Origin: Choricystis sp. odSpoLacu1
Lineage: Eukaryota > Chlorophyta > Trebouxiophyceae
Direction: 5' to 3'
DNA: 64,000 bases
Assembly: GCA_958009055.1 (NCBI GenBank)
Contig: OY253649.1
Coordinates: 186,001 to 250,000, forward strand
The translations under genes and the position numbers were made by a program. Below are positions 23,532 through 33,567 of the stretch, in pieces; positions within the stretch are counted from its first letter, which is position 1, and each line of letters opens with the position of its first letter. Below the pieces are notes generated by a model. That model had not been told where the DNA came from and ran no database searches. It saw only the letters and a list, made by a program, of their open reading frames with translations.

Positions 23532-24699
23532 TCACAACCCGCACGCCTCCGCCACCGCCTCCCCCGCCGCCAGCCCGCTGGCCAGGGCGGCATCGATGCC
23601 CGACCGGTAGACGGGGCCACAGAACAGGTCGCCACAGGCGGCCAGGCGGCCGTCGATGGCGTGCGTCGACGGCACGCGCGTCGTTTCGAGGCCCGCGCCC
23701 CACCGCCGCGCCAGCGGTGGGGCGGAGGGGGGTGGCAGACTGAGCACCACCGCCGCCGCCGCCCGCCACAGGTGGGCCCCCACCTCGGCCAACGCTTCCG
23801 GGGGCGGGGCCGCGGGTGGAGGCATGGCGGCGGCCAGGCGGGCGCCAGCGGCACGCGTCGATACAACGACGACGACGGTGGCGCCCGCCTGGTCCGCCGG
23901 CCTCGCCGGCTTGGCGGAATCCACCACAATGGCCGCCACGTCGGGCGAGTTGAGGACGAGGGCGGCGTCAAAGGGGAGGGGGTGGGAGGCGCCGGGGAGG
24001 GCGGCGGCCGCGGTGAAGAGCGCGGCGCGGGCGGAGGTGCGCAGCGTCGCCACGACGGGCGCCGCGGCGACGTCCCCACCCAGCGTGATGCTGTTGGCCG
24101 CCCCCCGCCCCGCCACCGCGGACGCGTCCGCCAGCACCACCGCGTCGAACTGATCGGTGGCGGGGGGGGGGGGCGGGGGCGGCTTCCCCCGGTTGGCGGG
24201 CGGTGTGGCGGGGGGCGGGCGGCGCGGACGCCACAGCAAAGGGGCCGCCGACGCGGCCGCGCACGCTCGTCACGCGGTGCCCTTGCCGCACGTGGCACCC
24301 GTCCAGCAACGCAGCGATGGCATCCGCTGACGTGGGCACCCCCACCCACACCCGGCCACCGTCGCCGACGGGGACGACGCCGCCCAGGGCTTCCGACCGT
24401 TCGCGGGACGGGGTGAACGCGTTTGTTGCGGCGTCGAGCACCCCAAAACTCCCAGTCCACCGCGCCGCCGCCCCAGTGGCGGCCAGCGTCGTCATCAGCC
24501 GCTCAACCCGGTCACACGACGGCACAATCACTTGGCAGCCGTGGTCGTCGCCCCAGGGGCGGGACGAGGCGCGGCCGCCCGGCCCTCGTCGTCCCTGGTC
24601 GAACACGACGACGCTCGCGCCGCGCGCGGCGAGCGTGTGGGCGGCCGCCGCGCCCGCGGCGCCGCCGCCGATGACGGCGACGCGGATGGGGGCGGCCGC
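23532..24699 (-). CDS. Renalase-like FAD/NAD(P)-binding oxidoreductase
   Basis: About 388 aa without introns. The N-terminus VAVIGGGAAGAAAAHTLAARG is a Rossmann dinucleotide fold, followed by FDQGRRGPGGRASSR, the GG-motif of the amine-oxidase/renalase superfamily. The C-terminus GPVYRSGIDAALASGLAAGE is the usual final FAD-contact helix. Plants have an organellar relative of unknown substrate. The frame changes in a G12 run (24162-24173), between the PAPRHTARQPGEAAP segment and ATDQFDAVVLADAS, so a homopolymer error is likely. Start chosen at ATG 24699, just before the Rossmann strand; there is no clear transit peptide. Divergent from the GNAT gene, 173 bp between starts. Confidence 0.75.
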
Positions 24700-24872
24700 C
24701 ATGTAGTGAGAGTGGGAGAGGGCGCGGGAAGCGTGGGGACGGGAGGTTTCGTCTGCGTTTTTGGCCAGCGAGATGTGACGTCCTTCCCTCTCTTTTTCTG
24801 TTTTCTGGGCAGGCAATCGCTCCCAGTTCCTGTGTTTCAACAGCAAGGCACTCTCACAAAACACGCGCCGCG

Positions 24873-25553
24873 ATGCGTGCCTCCCATCGCTCCACGGGCG
24901 CGCCGTCAACCACCCGCCTCCTGGTCACCCGCGCGCCCGCACGCCCGTGCCTCCGCGCTTCCACCTCTGCCCTGGCCGACGGCGTCTCCCCCCCCGTCCT
25001 GGCGGCCCCGCCCGCGGGCGTGACGCCCCCCACCCCTCCCCCACCCACCAAGTCGGACGCCGCGTTCGCGGAGGATGGAGTGATTATTGGAAGCGGCCCG
25101 TCTGGCGTTTCCCTCGATGACTTGAACGACCTCTTCTCTCGCGTCGGCTTCCCCCGGCGTGACCCCGTCCGCCTGGCGGCCGCCCTGCGCCACTCACACG
25201 CGGTCGTGTGGGCCACCGCGGCCCGCGGGTCTCGGTGGGCAAAGGAGGGGCAGCTGCTCGCTTTCGCACGCGCCACCTCGGACGGCGCCCTGGCCGCCAC
25301 CCTGTGGGACGTGGCCGTCCACCCCGCCTGGCAGAAGGGAGGGTTGGGACGCGCCGTTGTGGAGCGCGCCACTCTGGCGGTGGTGGGGGAGGGATGGGTG
25401 GGCGCGTGGACACTGTACGCTGAGCCAGGCGTTGTTGGCCTCTACACCCGCCTCGGCTTTGTCACTGATCCTCAGGGCGTGAAGGGGATGGCGTTCCAGC
25501 GCAAGAGTGCGGCGGGGGCGGCGCTGCTGGCGAGGGCGCAGGCTGGGAAATGA
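24873..25553 (+). CDS. GNAT acetyltransferase of the plastid NSI/SNAT type
   Basis: A single exon of 226 aa. A basic transit-like leader of about 35 residues precedes the acetyltransferase core. LWDVAVHPAWQKGGLGRAVV contains the acetyl-CoA-binding QKGGLG loop (Q/RxxGxG/A). WTLYAEPGVVGLYTRLGF forms the C-terminal strand and helix. The segment LNDLFSRVGFPRRDPVRL matches the start of plant plastid GNATs (NSI/SNAT), which acetylate protein lysines or N-termini and serotonin. Substrate here is not determined. Plastid location is inferred from the leader. Confidence 0.82.
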   Translation: MRASHRSTGAPSTTRLLVTRAPARPCLRASTSALADGVSPPVLAAPPAGVTPPTPPPPTKSDAAFAEDGVIIGSGPSGVSLDDLNDLFSRVGFPRRDPVRLAAALRHSHAVVWATAARGSRWAKEGQLLAFARATSDGALAATLWDVAVHPAWQKGGLGRAVVERATLAVVGEGWVGAWTLYAEPGVVGLYTRLGFVTDPQGVKGMAFQRKSAAGAALLARAQAGK

Positions 25554-25587
25554 AACGTTTGTTTTGTTTTTTTTCGGCGTGTGTGTG

Positions 25588-25592
25588 TTACA
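25588..25592 (-). promoter_or_regulatory. TGTAA polyadenylation signal of the AAA ATPase gene
   Basis: Minus-strand TGTAA 16 bp after the TGA stop, within the short convergent gap to the GNAT gene. Confidence 0.5.
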
Positions 25593-25607
25593 AACTTGAT
25601 CACTTTT

Positions 25608-27341
25608 TCAAAACCCGCCTCGCCTCTCCGTCTGCCACTTTTCGTATGCCGCCACATCCTGCTCCGTCACGCTGGGCGCCCACCCAGCTAGCGCTGGCTC
25701 AAAGTCGGCTGCTGCGACGGTGGCGCCGCGGCGGCGCGCGGCGGAGAGAGCCGCCTCGCGCACCATCATGGCGGCGTCTGCTCCTGTGGCGCCCCGCATT
25801 GACGCTGCAACGCCTGCCAAATCAACATCATCGTCCAACGGACACCCAGCCGTATGAATGGCCAGGGCGGCGGCTAGGCCGGCTGTGTCGGGCGGGGGCA
25901 CAAGCACGTGCGCGTCCAGCCGCCCCGGCCGCAACAGCGCGGCATCCAGGGCCCACGGCCGGTTCGTGGCGGCCACGACCAGCACACCGTCCGCGGGGAC
26001 CAGGCCATCCATCTCAGACAGCAGGGTGGCCAGCATGCGGGCGCCGGCGGGGGAGTCGCCAGCGGAGGAGGCGCCGCGGGACGCTGCCACCGCGTCCGCC
26101 TCGTCCAAAAACACGACGGCAGGCGCGGCCGCCCGGGCAGCCGCAAACACGGCCCGCAGCTCGGCTTCACCCTCACCCACGTAGGCGGAGAAGAGAGAGG
26201 CGGCGGGGAGGGGGTGCAGGGATGCACGCGCCGCGGCCGCGACGGCGGCCGCGAGTGTGGATTTGGAGCAGCCAGGCGGGCCGTGCAGCAGGATGCCGCG
26301 CGCTGGCCTGTAGCCCAGGCGGGCGCACGCTTCTGGCCTCGTCAGCGGGAGTTCGATCAAGCGGCGCAATTGATTTTTGACGGTGGTTAAACCCCCAACG
26401 TCGTCCCACCGCGCGCTGGCTGCCCCAGCATCCGTCGCCAACCCCCGCGCCACCGTGGGCACGGTGGCCGCCAGCGCTGCCTCGAAATCAGAGGCCGTGA
26501 TGAGGCGGGGCGGCGTGTTGGGAGGGGCGGCGGCCGCGTCGGCGAGGGCAGTCCGCGCGGCGGTTCGCGCGAGCGCAGCCAGGTCGGCGCCCGAGCATCC
26601 ACGTGCCGCCGCGCCCACAGCCACCACATCCACGTCAGCGGCTAGAGGCAGACTCGCTGTGTGCACCGCCAGGATGGCGCCCCGTGCAGCGGGAGAGGGC
26701 AGGGGGACGGTCACCTCGCGGTCGAGGCGCCCCGCGCGGCGCAGCGCAGAGTCGAGGGCGGCCGGGCGCGACGTGGTGGCGACGACAACCACGGCCGGCC
26801 CTCCGTCGGGAGCACGGCCGCCGCCACCCCCTGCCGCCCCATCCAGCAGGGTAAGTAATTGTCCAACTACCCTCGCCTCGTGCCGGCCAGAGGTGGAGCG
26901 AGAGGGGGCGAGCGCGTCCACGTCGTCCAAAAGCAAAACAGCCCTCCCGCTCCTCCCTCTCCTCGCCGCGCGCGCCGCCCCCCGAAACGCGGCCCTCACC
27001 CTTGCCTCCGACTCGCCCAGGTGGGCCCCAAACGCTGTGCCGGGGGCCAGGGTGACGACCGGGGCGCCTGCTTCTGCGGCCACTGCGGTCACTGCCGCTG
27101 TTTTGCCGACGCCTGGGGGCCCGACCAGCAGCACCCCCCGCGGCCAGGCCACCCCCAGGGCGGCGGCCGTCGCGGTGTGGGTGGCCGGCCACACAATGAC
27201 TTCGCGCAGGGCGGCCAGGGTGGCGTCCATGGCGACGAGGGGAGGAGGGGAAGGGGTTGGGGGAGGGGGTGGGGAGGGCGCGGCGTCGCCGTTTAACGCC
27301 AGCCCACCCAGCGCCGCAGTCACAGCATCAGCCTCACTCAT
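25608..27341 (-). CDS. Tandem AAA ATPase, AFG2B/CIP111-like (D1-D2 part)
   Basis: A single exon of 577 aa from the first ATG. D1 has Walker A GPPGVGKT (residues 74-81) and Walker B LLLDDVDAL, with Asp in place of the usual catalytic Glu. D2 has GPPGCSKST, the Cys-Ser version typical of AFG2/SPATA5-type proteins, and VVFLDEADAV with an intact Glu. Arg-finger segments such as LRPGRLDAHV follow. This family drives release of maturation factors from pre-60S ribosomes. Members normally carry an N-terminal domain before D1. That domain is encoded directly upstream, in the same frame, after a single TGA (see the next entry). Either this is one gene with a nonsense codon or sequence error, or translation re-initiates at ATG 27341. 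Confidence 0.85.
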   Translation of the reverse strand: MSEADAVTAALGGLALNGDAAPSPPPPPTPSPPPLVAMDATLAALREVIVWPATHTATAAALGVAWPRGVLLVGPPGVGKTAAVTAVAAEAGAPVVTLAPGTAFGAHLGESEARVRAAFRGAARAARRGRSGRAVLLLDDVDALAPSRSTSGRHEARVVGQLLTLLDGAAGGGGGRAPDGGPAVVVVATTSRPAALDSALRRAGRLDREVTVPLPSPAARGAILAVHTASLPLAADVDVVAVGAAARGCSGADLAALARTAARTALADAAAAPPNTPPRLITASDFEAALAATVPTVARGLATDAGAASARWDDVGGLTTVKNQLRRLIELPLTRPEACARLGYRPARGILLHGPPGCSKSTLAAAVAAAARASLHPLPAASLFSAYVGEGEAELRAVFAAARAAAPAVVFLDEADAVAASRGASSAGDSPAGARMLATLLSEMDGLVPADGVLVVAATNRPWALDAALLRPGRLDAHVLVPPPDTAGLAAALAIHTAGCPLDDDVDLAGVAASMRGATGADAAMMVREAALSAARRRGATVAAADFEPALAGWAPSVTEQDVAAYEKWQTERRGGF

Positions 27342-27353
27342 GTCCAAATTCAA

Positions 27354-28018
27354 TCAACCCTCTCTTTGCACAACGGTGCGGCGGGTGACGCGAGAAACGC
27401 GGCCAGGAGGGTCGACAGCCACGACCGTCCACTCGACGCCGCGGCCGCCTGGGGTGATGACCGCTCCCGTTTCCACGGGCAGACCCACTACGGCAGCAGC
27501 TATGCCGGCCTGGGTCGCGTCGGGGGAGACGCCGGCGAGCGTGATGGAGAGCGCGGGCGGTGGGCGCGCGGCCAGTGGCGCGGCCACACACTCAAGCACA
27601 GCCCCACTCGCTGCCGCTGCCACCAAGTCAGCTGCGGTCGAGGGCGACCCTGCTGCCGTGACGCGGGCGTCCAGCAGGGCGGGCGCGCCGGACGGGGAGG
27701 GGGAGCACCAGCAGAGGAGGACGGTGGTGTGAGAGTCTGATGATGGTGAAAAGCGTGGGTGAGCGTGCGTTGTTTTTGCGTGCGTTGTTTGACTCCCGCT
27801 GTTGACGTGCCTGCCTGTGTGCTTGCAGTGGCGGCGTGGCGGCCGCACCCCTTGCCCAAGCCGCCACACGCCGCCCCGAAAAAACCACACTCACCAGCCG
27901 TCACCCGCACGCGGGCGGGGGCGCCCACCGTGAACGGGGGAGCGTCGGCAGGCAGGCAGGCGCGGGCTGAGCCGGCGGCGGGGGAGGTCGCCGGGACTAG
28001 TTGCGTCGAGCAACGCAT
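27354..28018 (-). CDS. N-terminal domain of the AFG2B/CIP111-like AAA protein, ending at an in-frame TGA
   Basis: Exons 28018-27895 and 27736-27354 (158-bp intron, phase 1) encode 168 aa. The order of segments follows the N-domain of human AFG2B (SPATA5L1): ARACLPADAPPFTVGAPARV at the start, an Ala-rich helix (TAADLVAAAASG), and a late strand, VEWTVVAVDPPG. The TGA at 27356-27354 is followed in the same frame by LNLDMSEADAV and then by D1. So the stop splits what is one protein in relatives. No intron of normal size can remove it. I list it separately because the sequence as given terminates here. Confidence 0.7.
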
Positions 28019-28242
28019 GCGAGAGAGTCGCCGACTCGAACACTCGGCTCCCACAGCTGCGTTTTTTCGTTTTTGGAGGCGGCCTCTCTCCTGCCCCTCT
28101 CCTTTCTCCCGCGCCCGCCGCTTTCCCCCGTGGCAGTCGTGCCACCCGACTCAACACACGCCCAGACTCTGGGGCCCCTGAGCTGCGTCCCGCCTCTGGT
28201 CGCGCCCCCGCGTCGGGAGCTCGCGCGCCGTCCGAAACCGCA

Positions 28243-30031
28243 ATGGAGGACGGCGCGCTGCCCGACTGGGGCGACGAGAATGCGGCCCCCATGGTGCGTC
28301 CTCCAGAGATCTTGCGCCGGCTGTGGGAGGGTGGCGTCGGTGTCGGGATGGCTGTGGCGGCGTGTGGGGTGACGCGTCGAGAGACCGTCACATCGGCGCG
28401 GCGTCCAGCGATGGATTAGAGGGGCTGACGCCCGCAATTGGCGTCTAATTGATTCCGCCGGCCACATAGAGCAGGGCGCGGGAGCGACCGCAGGAGAGCG
28501 ACCGCAGGAGGCACGCCTTGCCAGGGGGCGAAGGGGAAAACGCGCGGCGCGCGCATCCGTCGGATTTCAAAATCGCTGTTTTCAAAACAGCCCTTGTTTG
28601 ACCGCCCCGCTCGCGACACCCCACACACCCCACGTGCCCCTTGTCCCACCTCCCCTAACACAACAACCTACTCCCCCACTCACACCCTCACAGGCCTCGA
28701 AACTCACCCCCCCTGGCTTCGGCCCGCCGTCTGCCCCTCTCGGTCCGCCGCCGCCGCGCACCCTCGTCGGCCCCTCCCCCCTCGACGGCTTCGCCCACTA
28801 CACCGCCGGCCGCCCCCTGTCCGCGGGCCTGGCGCCGGACCACGCCCCCGCGCCGGGTTCATTGGCCGGCCTCGCCGCAGGCTCCGTTGGCCGCCCGCGC
28901 GCGCCCCCCCAAATCTGTTTCGACTTCACCAAGGGCGCCTGCACCCGCGGCTCCGCCTGCCGCTACTCGCATGATGTCGCCACCATCGTCGCCGTCAACT
29001 CGGCGGAGCGGGGCGCCTGCTTCGACTTTCTAAGGGGCGCATGCAGGCGCGGCCTGTTGTGCCGTTTTTCGCACGACGCAGGCGCTCCCCTGCCCCACGC
29101 CCCCGGCAGCGTGGGCGGCGTGCCCACGCCGGCGGGGCTGCCGCCGCCTCGCGTCGGGTCGGCTGGATCGGCGGGCCCAGGGCCTGGCAGTGCGGGGCAA
29201 CCACCCCTCTCCGCCGGTTTCCGCGCGGCCTGCTTTGACTTTGCGCGTGGCACGTGCGGCCGCGGCGCCGCCTGCCGCTACTCCCACGACCCGGCGGCGG
29301 CGGCCGCTGCCCTGGCGGGGCGGGGTGGCGTGCTGGGAGGAGGCGCGCCCGGCAGTGGGGGAGGCGTCTCGTCCCTCGGCCCCGCTGGCCGCGGCGCTGG
29401 CATCGAAGCCTGCTATGACTGGTCGCGAGGCCGGTGTGGGCGGGGCGCCGCCTGCCGGTACTCCCACGCCACACCCCCCGGCGCGGGCGGCGGCGTGCTG
29501 GGTCTGTCTGGCGGCCCGGTCGGTGCCTACACCCCCTCCCTCTACACCCCCTCCGACGACTCCCTGGCCCCTTACTCGTCCGGCCTGGGCCTGTCGGCGT
29601 CCGCCACGGGTGATGGCCCTCCCACCGACGCCGCCCCCGAGTGTGGCCTCACAGGGTGGACCGTCTCCGACTCCTCCTCCCTCCCCTCAATCGGCGTCTC
29701 CGGCCTCTCCCTCACCCCCGACGGCACCCTGGGCGGCGGCGACGCTGCCGTGGGCGCCCTGCTGGACGCGCTGGCCGCCTCCGCCCTGCGCGACGGCGGC
29801 GGCGCCCCCGCGACCGCGCCCGCCGCGCCGCGCCCGCCGCGCGTAAGCGAGGATGGTGGTTCCGCGGGTGACGCCGCCCCTGACGGCCGCCCCGCCAGCG
29901 CGGGCGTGCCGCGGTCGCTGTGGGGCGACGGCGGCGGCGGCGGTGAGGGCGGTGGCGGCGGGCGCGACCCGCTCGCGCCGCGGCCGGCCGCGGACCAGCT
30001 GTACCTGTGCCGCGAGATTTGGAAGCGGTGA
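28243..30031 (+). CDS. CCCH zinc-finger protein with four fingers
   Basis: Exon 1 (28243-28293, 17 codons) and exon 2 (28694-30031) encode 462 aa. Four C-x7-C-x5-C-x3-H fingers are visible: CFDFTKGACTRGSACRYSH, CFDFLRGACRRGLLCRFSH, CFDFARGTCGRGAACRYSH and CYDWSRGRCGRGAACRYSH. They are separated by Gly/Pro/Ala linkers. The C-terminal 200 residues are Gly/Ser/Asp-rich and end in LYLCREIWKR. Such CCCH fingers bind single-stranded RNA, as in splicing factors and mRNA-decay regulators; finger 1 to 4 similarity suggests internal duplication. Specific role unknown. The 400-bp intron has a duplicated GAGCGACCGCAG segment. Confidence 0.82.
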
Positions 30032-30625
30032 GAAGAAGAGGCTGCCACCACTCTCACTTCTGTTTTTGTTTCCTGCACTTTACACACACACTGTCTGCTT
30101 TTCTTTTTTTTTTCACACGCAAAAAACGTGCTGCTCCTGGAGGGACAAGCGATGAGAGAGAAACCTTTTTTCATCCCCGCTGATGGCCGCTTCTTCTTTG
30201 CACACACACTTCACACACTGAACTCAACACTGCTGGGGGGAGGGAACACACTCTGCTTTCGTTCGGGGGGACTTTGAGACGCACACGCATCCGCTGCCGT
30301 GCTGTGTGTTGTCTTTCCTTTTTCTTCTTTTCATCCCCTCATTGTGCACACACAAATCCCCTTTCCCCCCCCTTTGCACACATCGGCGGTGAGGCGGGCC
30401 GAAGCGGCGTGGGGTGCGCACCGGCCTGGCGGGTGCCCCACCGACAGACTTCCCACAAATCACCCGCTTTTTTGAAATCACCACTTTTTTCTTCAATCAA
30501 CGCCTCCCCCCTTTTGTTTCCAAAAAAACTGTGCACACAAACGTTGGATCGCGATTTCACACACGCTCGGAAAAAAAAGCATCATCTCATCATCTCATCT
30601 CTCTCTCCTGCACACACAAACCCAT
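30032..30625. other. Convergent intergenic region, CCCH and bPH genes
   Basis: Pyrimidine-rich 3' flanks with short CA repeats and a CATCTCATCATCTCATCTC repeat near 30582-30600. No gene seen. Confidence 0.55.
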
Positions 30626-31467
30626 TCACTCCTTCTTGCCCACCGTCAACGCGTCTCGCCGCTCCTCCACATACTTCCTCAACTCCAGGAAGCGAGGCAC
30701 GGCCCGGAGTTCCACCTTGTCGCCCGACTTCAACTCAATCACCATGTCCCCCCACAACCCAATGCCCCGCCCCACCGTCTTGACGGACGCCACGTCCCGG
30801 TAGTCGGCGTCCAGCTGCTCATTTTTCCAGGGCGCCGTCGTCATGACGGACAGTCGGCGGTCTGTGAACTTGTATTTGACGAACGCGGCGCGGCCCAGCG
30901 CCGCAATCGTCAGCGGCAGCCACACCAGCGTCGCCCCCAGGGCCAGGTTGACGCCGGCATCGCCCAGGTGGGGGCCGGACTCGAAGTGGACGGTCTCGCC
31001 GTCGTAGTCGGCGGGGGCGCGAGTGATGCGGGTGGAGGGTTTGGCGGGGGCGGTGGCGGTCGCGGTGGCGCCAGGCGCCTTGCGCGACTCGCCACGCGGC
31101 AACTGGCCTTTGGCGCGTTTCAGCTCGGCCAGGCGGGCTTCGAACGCGTCGTCGTCGTTGTCTGGTGGTGTGGAGAGGGAGGGAAAGAGGTGGTTGGGTG
31201 CGTCGATTGGCGTTGCTGTGCGTCGGGGAGACCGTGCGACGCCGTCCTCTACGCATTGCGCGCACGCCGATGCGCAGGAAATGCATCAGACGCACAGCGT
31301 CCATCACCTGCGTTGCGCAGGCACAACGCACACACAACACACAACCAAAACTCACCGGCAGCGCGCACGACGACGGCCGTGGCGCGGCGGGCCGGCGCCG
31401 GCCCCGCCCGGCGGGGGCGGGGGGCGATGACGGCGGCGCGTGAGGTGGCAGGGGCGATGGCGCGCAT
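30626..31467 (-). CDS. Plastid-type protein with a bacterial PH (bPH) domain and membrane helix
   Basis: Exons 31467-31356 and 31161-30626 encode 215 aa. A transit-like leader (MRAIAPATSRAAVIAPRPRR) is followed by FEARLAELKRAKGQ. A hydrophobic helix follows (LALGATLVWLPLTIAALG). The bPH-like domain carries YKFTDRRLSVMTTAPWKNEQ and VKTVGRGIGLWGDMVIEL. Similar leader-helix-PH proteins occur in cyanobacteria and chloroplasts with poorly known function. Location in the plastid membrane is inferred. Confidence 0.65.
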
Positions 31468-31732
31468 GGTTGCGGTTGCGTTTGGGAAGGAGACGGGGCA
31501 GTTGTCAAAGCAGAGAAAAACCGACGTCGATTGTGGTCGAAGCGTGTCGAAGCGTCGTGTTCGCCTGTCGCGGCACGGAGAGAGGAGGGTGAGAACTCTC
31601 CCTCCCACACCCTCCCACAGCACACGCCCTTTGCGTTCATCTGGATTCAACAACTAGACGCCCAAAGCGATACACACAGTGTTTTTCAGAAAACAGTTTC
31701 TTCCCACTCAACCCACCTTTTAACCTCCCTCA

Positions 31733-32647
31733 TCACCCGCCAATCCTCACCATCGCCCTGTTGGGAGCCGCCGCCAGCACGTCCATGCCGGCATGCGCCG
31801 CCTTCTTGCCAGCCAGCGCCAAGGCGACGAGGGACGCGACGTCGTCGTCTGACGCGCCGCCCCGGAGGGCGTCTCGCAGAGACACTTCTGCCCCGCCAAA
31901 CAGGCACACTTTCAGCGCGCCGTCCGCCAGCAGCCTCACCCGGTTGCAGCTCCCACAAAACGCGTCCGTCATGCTGGTGACAAACGAGACGGACGCGTGG
32001 GGGGAGGCGGAGGGTGGAGGAGAGGCAAAAACCCAGTCTTTCGCGACAGCCGAGTCGCCGTCGCTGCCTGCCAACCGGTCGCGCGCGGCGCCGGCGGCTG
32101 GCACCAGCCCCCCCGCACCCGCAGCCACGGCAGCTGCTTGTGCGCTTGCCAGCAGCTCTTTGTACGGAACGACAGAGTTGGAGCTCCACCCGTTGCCATG
32201 GAAAGGCATCGCCTCGATGAACCGCGCGTTGATGCCACGGTCTAGTGCCAGCCTCACAAAATCCCCGATCTCCCCATCATTCACGCCGCGTACAATGACG
32301 GCATTGACTTTGACGGGGTGGGAAAGGGGGAGGGAGGATGCTAACGCGTCCAGAGTGGACAGGACTGAGGCGTGGCCGCGCCTGCGTGTGATTCTTTCAA
32401 ATCGATCCGCCTGCAGACTGTCCAGCGACACGTTCCACAGGGAGACGCCCGCGGCCACCAGGCCGGGGACTCGCCGCGCCAGGGCGACGCCGTTGGTGGT
32501 GATGCCGAGGGAGGTGATGGACGGGAGGGAGGAGATGGAGGCAGCGAGCGATTCCAGGTCGGGGCGGAGCGTGGGTTCACCGCCCGTCAGGCGCACCTTG
32601 GTGACGCCGTGCCGTGCAAACAGGGAGGTCTGTATGGGTGTGTGTGC

Positions 32648-32678
<31 letters not shown>

Positions 32679-33296
32679 CGTCGTGTGCGTGTTTTGCCGC
32701 CTGCACCTGCTCCCCTTTCTTCAACCTAAAAACACGCACCAGCCTCAACACTTCGCCACTGCTCAACAAGTCCTCCCTCTCCGTCAACGCCACGCCGTCG
32801 GGGGGCATGCAGTAGGTGCAGCGCAGGTTGCAGCGCTCGGTCAGGGAGACGCGCAGGTAGGTGTGGCGGCGGCTGTGAGTGTGGGTGGGAGGGGGTTGTT
32901 GGCCAGGCGTCGGTGCCATTTCGTTGAAAAAAAAACTAGGGCCTCCGCAGCGCGTGCCTCCCCTGCTCAACCCTCCCCTCCGCCTCACCCAAACGAGTCC
33001 ACCAACGGGTCAGCCCCCAGCCCCGCCTCCCGAGCCGCTTCCAACTCGTTCCGCCAGTCGCGCGGCGGGGGCGCCGCGTCGGGCGGGCGCGTGGGTACGT
33101 CTGCACGCGTGCGCGCGTGCAGAGACGCCGCCACCTCCTGCACCGATGGCAGGGAGCGTTTGGAGTTTGACGCGGCCTGCATTTCGGCCAGCCGCCGGGC
33201 GTGGGCGTCGCCGTCGTCTGCCGCCGACGCGAGTGCCGCGTCAGCCGCGGCGCCGCGCCGGCCGGCGCGCAGGGCGACGGCCGCGGTGCGGCGCAT
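31733..33296 (-). CDS. CNX2: Molybdenum cofactor synthase step 1, radical SAM enzyme MoaA/CNX2
   Basis: Exons 33296-32989, 32872-32707 and 32629-31733 encode 456 aa. The first exon holds a mitochondrial-type presequence (MRRTAAVALRAGRRG) and ends in DPLVDSFG, which splices to RRHTYLRVSLTERC, restoring the canonical MoaA start. The radical SAM motif is CNLRCTYC. RLTGGEPTLRPDL follows. The C-terminal cluster ligands are CGSCNRVRL plus the Cys in ALKVCLFGG. The protein ends in GlyGly, required in MoaA. It converts GTP to the precursor of cPMP (with CNX3/MoaC) in mitochondria. All phases agree. The intron before exon 3 has a GT/GA repeat. Confidence 0.93.
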
Positions 33297-33567
33297 TGTG
33301 TGGGTGGTGGTGGGGGTGGGGGTGCACAGGGTACGTGCGACGTGTGACGTTGTGCCCCGCGCCCCCCGCACACAGCGGGCGAGAGAGGAAGAGATGTGTG
33401 TTTCGAGCGCGAACGCTCGCAGACACTCCTGCGAAACGCAAAGCGAGTGGAAGCGAGAGGCGCGCACCGCGCAAAACAAAAAACGGAACACGCGCCCCAC
33501 ACCACACACCCCAACGCAGCTGCGCGGGCTGTGACTGGAGCACGCGCCCTCGACTGACGGCGCCGCC

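Noticed and set aside
22157..24460. 767-residue minus-strand ORF across GET1
   Set aside because: It joins the first exon of the membrane protein with antisense of GET1 and of the intergenic DNA; its composition is Arg-rich, as in a shadow frame.
27354..27356. Selenocysteine at the in-frame TGA of the AAA gene
   Set aside because: The family has no Cys or Sec at this linker and I see no SECIS-like hairpin by eye; error or nonsense is simpler.
32587..32919. CNX2 start at ATG 32919
   Set aside because: The frame from 32919 lacks the VDSFGRRHTYLR join. A good acceptor at 32873 and the exon at 33296-32989 restore the conserved MoaA N-terminus.
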